This document shows positions 30,513-42,697 of a stretch of 64,000 nucleotides of DNA, piece by piece; position 1 is the first letter of the stretch; the number at the start of each line of letters is the position of its first letter. A program made the translations under genes and the position numbers. The DNA comes from Obelidium mucronatum (taxonomy: Eukaryota > Chytridiomycota > Chytridiomycetes > Chytridiales > Chytriomycetaceae). The stretch is taken from positions 1 to 64,000 of the forward strand of contig JAIVFH010000090.1 of assembly GCA_025765595.1 (NCBI GenBank). Reading direction: 5' to 3'. The notes below the pieces were generated by a model. It did not search any database and had not been told where the DNA came from. It saw only the letters and a list, made by a program, of their open reading frames with translations.

Positions 30513-33500
30513 TTAACAGCCATTGTACCAAAACGCCCATTGGAATCCAGTGCAGTAGTACATGACCCTATTAACACATCTCGTTTCAGGGAACGAGTTG
30601 CATCGCTGTCCCAACAACGGTGCAGCTGTGGTTGTGGTGGTCCTTGTTGTTGTACTTGTAGGTGAATATGCCGTGTTTGTCGTCACGCCTGTACCCCCAA
30701 CTGTGCAGGATCCTTCCAAAGCCCAGACTCCCCATATATCTCCAATCAATCCGCCAGGTGCGTCGCCCAAGTTCCACCACTTGCTGCGATAGTTTGCTCC
30801 GTTTCGAGAGACTGTGTCTCCAAAAAAGTAAATTCTGAGGGGACTCCATGCACTGTAACAACGCGGTAAAGCTGATGCGACAGGTGTAACAGAGCTAACA
30901 GTAGACGATATAGATGTCGATGCAGTGGAAACAGTGGCGGTGGTGGTGGTTGCTTTGGGGAAGAATCCATAATTGACTGTGATTGCAGGTGCATTTGCTC
31001 GCAATGGAATCCACATTGTCACTGAATCAATTCCAATCTGCTCAAAATAAGCCCCAGCTGGTAAACTGACGTTTTCTGCTCCAAAGGATGGTGGCAATGT
31101 CACGGGTGCAACACAGTCCTTGCTGGCGGTGATATTGAACCCAAGAATAGAAACACCGTCTGATGCAGTTACATTTAACAATTGTATCACTGAGACATTG
31201 GCAGTTTCGTAATTCTGACGGTCGATAAACTTTTGGGTCAAATCGTCTTGTTTGAGAGTGACAATGGGCCAATTGGAGACCAGCGAAAAGTTTCCAAATA
31301 TAGCCTCCACCCACTGCTGCATAAGACCAAGTTTGCCTGTCTTTGATCCCATTGTCACGATGGGAAGGTCGGCGTTACGAAGGTTGGCCTGGTGGAACAT
31401 GGCTGGTTCCCATGACAAGAGTGCCAAAGTCCGCATGTTACGAGATACTTCCATTCCCATCAAGTAACTAAAACTGTGATTGGTTCCGTATATATTGTTG
31501 TAGAGAATCGTATTGTAAGCGGTATTGGTTGTGTTGAAGTAGATTGTCACACTTTGGCGGGGAATAACGGTGAAACCAGCAAAATTGCTGTCAGCAACAG
31601 TTGTAGTATATGGCCACCACATTTTTCGAACGCTATTAAGGGTCTTATTTCGTGAAGAGTCGCCTACACAAGCTATGAGACCAAAATCGGTCAGCGCTTG
31701 TAACGCATCGCCGTTAAAAATTCCAGAGATTCCAGGAGTGACCAACGACTTGTTGCTCCAGTACGGTTGTCCATCAAGTCCCCAGTACTTTTTGCTTGCC
31801 AATTGCCAATTGAATTTAATGTCATTCATTGTATCCGAATACGAGTTGTTGTTCAAAATTTCGTGCGTAAAAGTGTGAGAGACCCACAAAAACTTGCTTG
31901 AAACAGATGTCAAGTTTCCAGGCGCAGAGAAAAAGTTGTAGAGGCGGTCTCCAGCCAAAACGGAGGCATTCCAGTTCGTCTCCAAGGTTGACAGGGCTGG
32001 CCAAATTGTTTTTCCAGTCTTGAGCGGTTTCTTCCAGTCCAGCGGAGCATCAGTGAGATCCGGGTCGAAATCAACATAGTATTTGAGGTCTGTTTTGGAA
32101 AACACCTCCATAACACCGTTTCCTGTATTTTCGGGATATTTTACACTTTAAGTTTTAACCGCTACTCAAAAAAAAACAACAAATCTTATGTTCTTACCAT
32201 TATAAGCCATTTCAATGGTAAGATTTGATCCGCGCGGCAACCGTCGGTTCAAATCAGGCATCCAATCCATCAAACCTTGAACATCATCAGGACTGATCCT
32301 ATAGTTGACATACTTCCCATTCTCGTCATTTCCAGGCGTACTCAAAAACACGTCGTCAATCTGCGGGGTGAAATAAACTCTACGGAGCCCAGTGTATGCT
32401 CCACGAGTTACCCACTGGAACCAAATATTACCAATAGTTGTACAAGCAATCGACCAAGAACCACATGGCAAGAAGAAAGACATTTGCTCTTGGTTACGAC
32501 CAAAGTCAATCACCGCAGCAGCAACTCCAGAATTTACTCTATTTGAAACAAAGTTCAAGACTGGGTCAACCGATGCCGAGTCTACAATCGTGGCTGGAAA
32601 GTTGCAAGAGCCTCCTGCAATGCCATCACCAGCAGTTAAAGTCCAGTTTGATTTCAATCCTGCTGGTTCGGTAAAATTGGATGATGAAGGAGTGATTTGA
32701 AGCGTGGTTGCGCTGTTGCATCCAACTGCGTTATTCACCGCCGCCAATTTCCCAGCAAAAATTGAAGCACGAGGTATGTCATTGATGGCAACCAATCGAA
32801 CTCCATAAAACTGCTGGTAATTGTAAATTTGTTTCCATTGCCAGGGATACAAAGTGGAAAGAAATGTGCCATTGGCAAATTGAACTGGATAGAAAGGTGG
32901 GTAAGGAAGGCAAAAATACTACCGAAAAAAAAGGACATACCACCCATTTGACCAGTGGATAAAATAATAACGCTGTATCGACCAAGTTGATTTGGAATAA
33001 CTTCAAGATTCAAGGGCGAGTTTGACATGGTCGTGTTGGTAAAGATTAAAGTATCATAGGCAAGCCCGTAGCTTTGTAGTGTCATTTGTGGATATTCTTC
33101 GTGGTCGTCATCAGTGGCAAGAATTAAAGCACGCGTAAGTACTTGAGCCGGGTGTGTGACTACTGGCGCTGGCGGTTGATAACCAAAAAGACCCTTGGAC
33201 ATCCAGGAAATAAGAATCTCGGTGGTGTATCGTGTAATTCCGACGGGGTTTACATAGTCCCAATCAGTGATTTGATAAAAGAATGACAGTTGTTGCTGGA
33301 CATTGGAAAAATTATATAGACAAGCTGCAATAGATGTAGAAGCCGCCGAGTCAGAAAAGCTTAAAATAGGTGTAACTGCGGTACTATTTCTGATTGCTGC
33401 CAAGTAAACAGAATCAAATCTACAAAAACAGAAAACACTGGATTTTAAGCAAGCCAACAGGGCAGACACATTTAAAATTCGCCACTTACGAATCTGTACT

Positions 33501-34842
33501 AAAAGGAATGGAATATTTTGCTGGAAGTCCAGCAGCAGTTGTGGCGATTGCGTTTGACGGTGCCACTGTGTAGTTTCCTTTTACTGCGCCACCACTTGTG
33601 AATCCCGCGGATAAACCTGCCCCAGGTTGATCATACAACGACACTAGGCGCGCCCCCGTGGCTCTTTGGTACGCATAAATTTGGGACCATTGAACAGACC
33701 GGAATGCCAATGGCGACACCCCGTGTCCAACAACAATCATTGAAAAGTTGGCAGTTGTACCAGCGTAAAAAGGAAGTGTCGCAAATTTGATACTTGAGGC
33801 AGTGTCAAATGCGACGTAAGGAACTTTGTAGCTTTGTAACGCCAAGATAACTGCTTTACCCGATGGAGTCTCACTGCCTAAAAACCAGGAATTCAACTGA
33901 GGTTCACCATCACTGCCATCACATATCAGGCTTCACATATCAGGCTTACCAAAGATAATTGTTTGGTTCACAACCGATCCTTGGGCTGCAGTGGGGGGCG
34001 CAACGAAGCCATATTTGCCTTTTGATGCCCAACTGATCCAGATTTCGTTTGAGAATTCAGAGATGGTGTCACCAGGAGCAACAGCATCCCACTCTGCAAT
34101 TTGATAGAAAAACGAAAGTTGCTGTCTCGCTTGTGGCTGTGGAAAGTTGTAGACAACAGCAGCTGCGCCAGTTCCAATGCTTAAAACTGGTGTGGCCACA
34201 GATGAATTCAATACTTGGCCAGGATAAACCCAACCCAACCTGTGTGTATTGTAGAATTTCAAGCTATGTTAGAAAGATATGGATTATTAACATCAAGAAT
34301 GCTAAATACTTGTTTGTGTCAAGTGCGATTGAGTATGAACTGGGAAGTCCTGCAGAAGTGGAACCGATAATGTTTGCCGGAGTGACACTAAAATTCCCTT
34401 GTATAGCGGCTCCTGCCGTCGTGTTTGTGATTCCAGCAGATGCCCCTGATCCAGGCGTGTCATACAGCGTCACCAGACGGACGTTGTTTTGTGTTTGGTA
34501 GTCATAGAGCTGATTCAGCTGGGCCGGGGTGAAAGCAAGAGCGGCGCCACTGCCCCCTAAGACAATCATGGAGAAGTTTGCCGCATTTCCTTGTTTCAGC
34601 GGTAGAGTTTGAAACCCGACGCTTGCAGCCACAGTGTACGCGACATACGGAACACTGTATGCTTTCAGGCCGGCAATTGCCGCGGCACCCGAAGGCGTTT
34701 CGCTTCCTGCAGAGCTTGTGATTCAGTGGTGTCACATAGAAAGAACTGCGCCCTTACCAAACACAATAGCCTGATTAGGCAACTGCGCCACGACGAGGCT
34801 TGCGGCCAACAGAAGTGACAGTGCTGCCATTTTCACAAGCAT
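30513..34842 (-). CDS. Secreted Agd3-like polysaccharide deacetylase (CE18-type) with chitin-binding modules
   Basis: Seven exons: 34842-34758, 34706-34310, 34263-33950, 33877-33490, 33419-32941, 32884-32198, 32122-30513. All phases agree, giving about 1319 residues. A signal peptide (MLVKMAALSLLLAASLVVAQ) starts the protein. Residues 25-640 hold repeated modules: two full copies beginning FGSETPSG and running to SFFYQI-x-(D/E)WD, plus a partial third. They resemble the CBM87-like region of Aspergillus Agd3. The deacetylase domain follows with IDDVFLST near 735 and SHTFTHE near 865, supplying the Asp and two His that bind the metal in CE4/CE18 folds. A CBM5/12-type module (AWSP...YFFGDTVSRNG...WWNLGDAPG) lies near 1200-1257. 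The protein ends in a Cys-rich segment (RCNSFPETRC...YYCTG...NGC) like CBM19. The likely role is extracellular removal of acetyl groups from amino-sugar polymers. Confidence 0.85.
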
Positions 34843-35026
34843 TCTTTCAGGGCGAATTCGCGTTTTTCTTGAAGCTGTGTCTATGAACGGACTCCAATCA
34901 AAATCCAAACCCAATCACAAATGAACATCCAATCGATTTTTTTAACTGAAAAAAATTTTTGACGCAAGAAAAACAACAAACAAAACATGAAACCCACAGC
35001 AGAAAAAAAAAAACAACAAACATCCC

Positions 35027-38000
35027 TTACTTCCCGGAAACTTTTTCCTTCCTATTCACAAGTTGGACGTCTACCCACTTTTTACCTTCCTCCCGCTCTG
35101 CATTCGTCAAATCATCCTGCTTTTCGAAGCGAACACGAATCAAACGTAATAGATATTCCTTCTCTCTACCCGCTAGCAAACTCGCTTCATAATCAGCCTT
35201 CAGCTTCTTTAGATCTCGGTCATACACATCAATGATTTTGGCATCATGTACATATTTACGCGTTTCTAAAGTTTTGATGGGTAATCCCAAATCGGCACCG
35301 TCAGCGTGGAAAAATTGTTTCAGGATATCCAACGCCCAGTTCAGGATGGAGACTTGTCGCTTGTTTAGGACACGTCGGTCGCTTTCAATTCGCCCATACA
35401 GCTGAGGCACCAATGCACTTTCAATAATCAACAAATTATCTTCCCAGATTTTCTTGATGACTTCAGTTGCCATTTTGGATGACAGCCCTGAAAATAAAGT
35501 ATCTGTAACAAAATGTAAAAATTAACACCAAAAACACAAACAAGAAAAAAAAAACACACAAACCCAGGTTCTTGTTCAGATAATCTGTCAATGGCGCCAA
35601 AATATCATCCGCCTCTCTTGACGAAACACTCTTATCAATCGGCAGACCAGCCACCGTAAGATTCGAATACTGCGTCTTTTGAAAAGCAGCCGCAAAGTAC
35701 CCTTGCTGCACAGGAGCCGCTTCCTGCTCCTTCAACGCCTTGGTCAACACCTCTTTCGTATACGGAGAAATCCTTATCGACAAGGACCGAACAAAATCGT
35801 TTCTAGTACGCCCAAGCTTCTCCCTTGCCCTCCGGAACCAAAACTGTACATCCTCTTCCTCACCATCCAAGGTCAAACGCAACAGAACACGCCCTTGCGG
35901 CTCAAGCTCAAGAAAAACATCATGGGTATGGTGGTCCGCAAGTTTCCGCTTCAATCGAGACTTTTCACCCAGATCCAACGTCGCTTGTCCACACAAGGGA
36001 TCATTCGTGATCAAATTCTTGGAGTACACGTTTACATCGAGTCGAGTGATGGGCGGCAACAAAATCGTGAACTCTTCATCCCAAATTGGATTGATGGAAT
36101 CGGAAATCACACGAGTACGCGCCATTTCGCACGCATTGCCATTGAGAATCGTCGCAACAGGTGGCGGTGTGGGCTGAGCAGACGGCACAGGGAGACTGGG
36201 TGCTTCGCCATTGATTGGGCTTCCAGCATCAATACCAGTCACATCCAGAGAGTCAGGCGGTGGGACAACTGTTCCTTCGGGTACTCGAATTGTTACGTAT
36301 GAATTGGCAAGACCAGCGCTGGTCACGGGCTTGATGTTTTCTGCGTACATGACTTGTACTTTAAAGGCACCATGCACAGATTCTGAATCTGCATCTGGAC
36401 TTGCAGCTTTGGATGATCCTTTCTTGCCCTTTTCTTTAAGAATAGGCGCAATAGTTGCACGATAATCTTTGGTTGCTTGGGATAAAGCGGCTACATTCAT
36501 GATCTTTGTCAACTCCTCCAACTTGCTGAGAGCGAATTCAATATTACACAGCTTGACGCATGACTAAAAATTGAAGGGAAGGGCTACGGTCAGCACATAC
36601 TGTTTTCCCATATACACACGCAAACACACCTCGCTCTGAATATCTTTTGGAGCCGTCTTTTTGGCTCGCATTTGCAACATATCAGCCCACTGTTTTCCTG
36701 CATTCGGTATCGGCTTCAACTCGCCCGTTCCAATAACATCACAGTATTGTTCGATTGCAGTAAAGATAGTCTATGAAATCGAAAGAGTTAATGATCCATA
36801 AGAAAAAAAAAAAGAAAGAACGAAAGAAGAAAGAAAAAAAGAACAAACCTTTGCAAACTTTTGATAGAATCCAGCACTTTGAACCTGATTTGTCCATTTC
36901 AAGTCAATAATGAACGACAGTTCATGGTTAATAGCCGTAAAGACATCCATTACAGACGATGAGTGCGGCGGATCTCCATTATCATAATCAAAATCACTGA
37001 TGGGTTCAAACGTGTCTGCACGCATTGCATTCGCAACCCACTCCACCGTCTTGGTACCAATAAAGTCAAGCCATTTGAGGATGAACGGAGAAAAGATTTT
37101 TTCGGCGTTGATGTACGTTTTTCTAAAGTTAAAAAAAGTACATCAGTTGAGTGAGGGAGAGATCTAACAAAGAAACATTTACCCTGGAATAATCTTCGCC
37201 AATTTATGATCCATTCTTCTCACTCGCTTCAGCAGCTCAAAGATTCCCTGACTCGCTGCTGCAACTCCTTCAGCACTGGTAAAGAATTCTTGCTGCTCCT
37301 CAATCGTCTTCAAAAACAAGGACATGTAAATTTCAATCCCAAGCTTTACAATGTCAATATCCTTTCTGAAGGCGCTCTTGTAGTACTTGACATCCATCTC
37401 AATTTCGTCAGTCAACATATCCGTCAACTTGACTAGTCCTTCAATTACAGCTTCAAAATCGCCTTCATCGATTGCTGAAGTGAGTTCGTATAGCTTTTCA
37501 TATCTGGTTTGGAAAGATGTATTCACGAAACCTATAAATTTGAAATAAGTTAAACAACAGAACCCTATTCTTACATAAGTATATTTCTCTTACTTTTGAT
37601 GTGATCTTTAAAACTCGCAGGGATTTCGGGATGGTTTTCGCGATAGATTTCACTTTTATAAACCATCCGCCACATCAGAATGGTATTTTCAAGAGCACCA
37701 TTCGGCCTATTTTTGGGGAAAAACTCCTTGTACTTGACCACTTGAGTTCGATAATAATCATGCATTTGTTCAGACAGGTCTCCAAGAGCCGGTTTCTATG
37801 GATAAAAAAACCAGACAATTAGTCAAACATGAATTATTTTTTCAAAACGTAAAATTACAAACCTCATATTTGGTCAACCAATTTGGACTTGTCTTGATCC
37901 GATTGTAAATACTTTCATACGCAACAAACAGAGCATTCACTGGAATCTCGTAGTTCTTGTACTTGTTGAACAAGAGATCCACAAAGTTGATGAACTGAGC

Positions 38001-40208
38001 AGCTTCCCCTACTCCCCACTTATAACCAAACACACGAAGCAATGTTTTGGATTCATTTGACAGTAGGTCTACTGTAGATTCAGAAATGTCGATAATCATC
38101 ATGTCCAGGGCAAGGCAAGCACGAAGGAGGACTTTGTACAGAGCCAAAAAATTGATTTTGGAGGATATGAGCTCTTGCTCCAGATATTCGTCTCGGTTGT
38201 TGTTGCGTTTAGCTGCATCAGTCTGTTTTGAATGCATTTTCACGTAAATTTCAACAAAAAAACAAGTGAAAATATGAAGGTTTACCTTGCTACGGTCAAC
38301 GTTGAACTCCAGCAGTATTTCGCCACCCACATACTTGTCCTTGGCACCTTTCCTCCCCTCCCTTGGTTGCAGACCAAAATACTTGCTCACGTATCCATCC
38401 CTTTCATTTCTTGTCACAATATCTTGAACATTCAACAAGACCTGTCCCAAAAATTCATCCTTGCGCTGATCCCATACACTAACAATAATTTTGTCTGTTA
38501 TGCTCTTGGCTTCTAGATTAAGGTGTTGGTTCCACAAGAAAGGGTTTGACATTGATTCAACAATTTCAGTCACAAATGTTTCAGTCCCGCGAGAGCCACA
38601 GGCTCCATCATCCGGTTGCTGCCCAAATTCGATTCTGCAATAACATTCACGCGGCTTCCCGTTTCCTTTAATGTAAATGTCTGCGGCCTCCATGACTTTA
38701 AGAAAGATAATCACAGCGCCGCCGTCGTTCTTTTTCTTGGACTGCTTTCGCATGGGACCGTCAATGTATCGCTCGCTCAGAAAATCGCTGATGACTTCTT
38801 GCAGAGGGACTTTGATTTTTCGTTGATACGAATCAAAACCATCCATGCTCAAGAAATCATCGGGTGTTGGAGCGACAGTGGTATCATTTAAAAGAGTTCT
38901 AATTACACCTTCCACGTAGTCTGGAATAACAATCTGTGTGGGTATGTGTGTTTGTTGTTGTGAGTTGTATGTATAGGTAGTTTGGATTCGAAAGTAGAGA
39001 TCCAGTTTTTGCCTCCAGCAAGACTGATATTGATGCAACTGCCCATGAACAAAAGAATCACTCACACTTTCATCAACATCGGCACCGCCGCCACCTTCTG
39101 CTTGAACACGCTGAATCTCAGCAAGACGGCGCTCAGTGTCCTTCTTTAGCAATTCGTTGCGTTCTCGTTCTTTACGCCTCTTTTCCTTCTCTTCCTTTTC
39201 TTGTTGTTCCCTCTTTAGAGTTTCATCATCCTTCTTCTTTTTGGCTTTAATGTACTGAGACTTGCGGCGTCTGTTTGCTTTAGCTTTAGCGATCGCCACT
39301 TGAACATCTTCTTCGTCCGCAATTTCGAATTGAGGAGAGAGCGCAGGTGGGGGAGGCGGCTCTGGCGACGGCGCTTTTGCGGGGCGGCCGCCACTCCGCT
39401 TCTCCGGGCGGCTCGCCGAGTCCTTGTCCCGCTCTCTGTCCCGCTCTCGATCCCGCTCTCGCTCCTTCTCAGGCGCCCGCGGAGACGACGACGGCGCCGC
39501 GCCTTCGTCGGGCCGCGGCTGTTTGCGCGAGGCGCTCTTGGACCGCGTCGGCAGCGTCGCCGGCGCGTCGTCCGCCGCGCCACCGCCGCCGCGCGCGGTG
39601 TTTGTCGGCGCTGGGCTCGGGCGCGGCAGCGACGGCTGCTCCTCGGACGCAGCGGCGGCGGCGGCGTTCTTGCGGCTCGTCGACTTGGAGCGCGGCAGCG
39701 GCACGGCGGCGGCGGCGTCCGGCTCCGACGCCGCCAGCGACGGCCGCCGCCGCTGGCTGTTGGCCGGGTTCGCGCGCGCGTCCAGCGGCGGCCGCCGGTT
39801 GTCGCGGTCTCTCTCTCGCTCGCGGTCTCGGTCTCGGTCGCGGTCCCTGTCGCGGTCCCTGTCCCGCTCGCGCCCGCCCGCGGCGTCCCGCGAGCGGTCT
39901 CTGTCCTTCGGCGCTGCTGCCGCCGCCGCGCCGCCCGCCGCCGCCGGCACAAAGAAGCCGTTCGAGTCCCTGACGAGCGCCGCCCTGGGCTCCCGGGCGT
40001 CCCGGGCTTCCCGGGCGTCCCGGCCGTCGCCGACGGGCAGCGACGTCGTGTCGCCCGGACCGCCAGTCGGCCCGTAACCAAGGTCAAAGAACCCGTTCTC
40101 GTTGCGGCTGAGGATGCGCGGCGCCGGCCGCCGTGCCCGCGGTGCTTCTTCGTCCGGCGTCGGTGCGCGCTGCTCTCGCTCCCGTTCGCGAGTGCGGGTG
40201 CGATTCAT
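35027..40208 (-). CDS. Ync13/Munc13-like C2 and MHD-domain protein
   Basis: Eight exons: 40208-38286, 38222-37863, 37795-37594, 37531-37183, 37122-36849, 36770-36630, 36563-35564, 35487-35027. All phases agree, giving about 1569 residues. The N-terminal 330 residues are disordered and Arg/Asp-rich (RDRDRDRERERD), followed by a charged coiled coil (KREQQEKEEKEKRRKERERN). A C2 domain follows (VIIFLKVMEAADIYIKG...NPFLWNQHLNLEA), then an MHD1-type helical region (residues about 700-1050). A second C2 domain (FKVQVMYAENIKPV...INPIWDEEFTI) and a C-terminal MHD2-like helical region complete the layout. This matches fission-yeast Ync13, a Munc13/UNC-13 relative for vesicle tethering at growth and division sites. 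The first intron is 63 bp without a stop, so retained intron would still be readable. Confidence 0.85.
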
Positions 40209-40620
40209 TATTGGCTGAGTGTGATTTGATTTTGATTTCTTAATTGGATGGATGGATGTCTTGGAACAAATCGAACAATCCCGAAGTGGATTAAAATGGT
40301 AAAACATCAATAGCAACACTAACCAAAGAGAATGAATTGAATTCTTTGCTGCATATCATTGATTTCATGTTCATATTTAGCACTAATTTCAATCATTGAT
40401 TGTTCAAACACGCAACAATTAATATCCCGCTGAAGAAGATAATTTTAATATTAATATTTATGTCGAAGAAAAAAATGAACTCCCATAAATTGAGTATGTT
40501 TTTTTTTGTTTTGCCCTATTTTTTTTTGCTAGTAACCTTGAACTTGAGGCCTTAAAAACTCTCCAACCCACGAACGCTATCCCAATTACTCTAGTCTCAG
40601 CACATCGTTTATCAAGCAAC
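40209..40620. promoter_or_regulatory. Divergent intergenic region
   Basis: 412 bp separate the start of the Ync13-like gene from the start of the first kinase gene. It is AT-rich, with GGATGGATGGATG near 40244 and poly-T tracts. Both genes must have promoters here, but I see no clear TATA box or repeated operator. Confidence 0.4.
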
Positions 40621-42156
40621 ATGACACACAAGACAGTCGAGAGCCCTTCTTTGTCTGGAGATATAGACACTTCAACGCCCCAGGCATCATTGCGATTACA
40701 ACGCCCACCGGAACCAAACATCGAAGACAGTCTATTGCGTACTGTAATCAAAAACCGTTGGATGGTGGTAAGTCTGAAGTTGTTGGCGAAGTTCATATGC
40801 CATTCGCCCCCCTTGGCACTTTTAAAAATTTCTGCTCGATCAAAGCACTCCCCCCAAAATCTCAGAAGCAAACATAAAAAAGATCGAAAGCCGTAGTCTA
40901 ACGCTGTTTCTCTTTATTAGACTTCGAGTTTGGGAAAAGGTTGTTATGGCCGTGTGTACGCGGCTCGCGACATGATCACGTGTTCAACAGTGGCTGTGAA
41001 AGTCGAAGTCATTTACAAGACCAGCAACAACAAGATCACAAATTATCTTCAACAAGAAGCAAATATTTTGGAGAAACTTATAGGTGAATAAGTAGAATCA
41101 CTTGGGTCTCTAAAAGTTAATTTCTTGCTGACAAACACGTTTCTGTTTTATTTTATAGATTGCCCGCAAGTAGTGACGATCCTCGATAGTGGTGTCATCT
41201 CGAACTTATCAAGCGTGGATGGCAATGTTGGAAACGAGTCGGGCAATGATGGTCATCAAATCGACGATGCCTCACTTCCCCAGTTCCAATACATTGTCAT
41301 GGAACGTTTGGGTCAGAATATATCAGAACTTCGGCAAAAAAGCACCACTGGCCGTTTTAGTATTGCAACAACTGCTGTGTTGGGCCGACAGATGCTCCGA
41401 GCAATTCAATCCGTCCATGAAGCCGGAATCCTCCATCGAGATATTAAACCAGGTAAGAAAGCTCTTTTGATACCTTTTTTGTGGTCTCTCCCAGACTCTT
41501 TGTACTAACTCTTTGTCTCAAGGCAACTTTTGTATGTCTGTTCCCAACTGCCAAAATTCAAAAACGGAATGTAAACTCATCGACTTTGGTCTTTCTGTCG
41601 CGTACAACAAGGCCAACGGTCAATATCACGACAGTTTAAGGAAGTTCCGGGGAACCAATCGGTATGCTTCCATCAATGCTCATCTAATCAAAGTACGTTG
41701 AAATCTGCTAAAAGTGGTCTTTGCATTCATACTGGTACTAAAATTGCTCTTTCCTAACTCTGTCTCTCTATCTGTCTCCCTCCTCTTTCTAAGGATGGAA
41801 GTCGAGTTGATGACCTCTGGTCACTATTTTATTCGCTTCTTGAATTCCTCATTGGCACACTTCCCTGGAAGGGCAAGAAAGACAGAGACCAAGTCTTGGC
41901 CCTGAAATCGCAACAACTCACCAGCTTGCCGACTGGTCTAGACGCCTTCTTCCAAGTTCTATGTGCGACTATGGAACTACCCGGAACTACCCCGTGTTAT
42001 GAGAGTTTGGATGCTTGTTTATTGGTTCTTTGGGACTCCAGAGGGTCGACAAAGCAGTTGCACGAGTTTGATGAGATTGGGGATGCTTTTCTCTTTGATT
42101 GGGAGTTTGATGGGTATGGGGAAATTGATATTGCGGGACTTCGCGACGCGCTTTGA
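40621..42156 (+). CDS. Casein kinase 1 / TTBK-like protein kinase, copy 1
   Basis: Five exons: 40621-40767, 40921-41083, 41159-41452, 41523-41692, 41794-42156, all in phase, giving 378 residues. Kinase landmarks: glycine loop LGKGCYGRVYAA, VAVKVEV with the ATP-binding Lys, catalytic loop LHRDIKPGNFCM, KLIDFGLS (DFG), and activation segment KFRGTNRYASINAH. CK1-family features are the lack of an APE motif and the DDLWSLFYSLLEFLIGTLPWK block. The NFCM after HRDIKPG and RGTxRYAS resemble tau-tubulin kinases. It ends soon after the kinase domain. Intron positions match those of the adjacent copy 2, so the pair arose by tandem duplication. The substrate is unknown. Confidence 0.9.
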
Positions 42157-42697
42157 TATTCTTGCACAAGGAGCTGCATTTACTTACACGCGGCCATTCT
42201 TCATTTTTCCTCTTATATACATTTTTTCAATAATCTAATAAACATTACTTTGTTCTCTAGTCCAAGTACCAGTATTTCATTTCATTTCTTGTAGCTGAGC
42301 TGAAGAGGGGGGCCCAGACCGCTTCGAAACACGTTGCTAAATAATCTTAAAATAATGCTTGGGTCCCGACCTGTATCTTTAAGAGTCAGAAAACTCGTCC
42401 AAGCACTGACATTTTTTTCTGAGTTAGAAAATACCAACAGCACAGCACACAACAAAACACACACACACACACACACCACCAGCACTTACAAAAAGTACCT
42501 GTGGTAAAATCTGGTATAAGGATCTACACTAGCTGGCTATCTTACACAACTGTCTCTATCCAACTCTTTGGACTGGTGAGCATTCAACTCGACCAAACCA
42601 AGCATTCCGCCCCCACTAAAATAGTACCAAACTGGCTAGACATCAGAAACTCATTCCGTCTCCCCTTTCGGTCTCTGCCTCTCGCGATATACTACCA

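Noticed and set aside
39300..40229. Long Arg-rich plus-strand frames opposite the Ync13-like N-terminus
   Set aside because: They are antisense shadows of a GC-rich Arg/Asp-rich low-complexity coding region on the minus strand.
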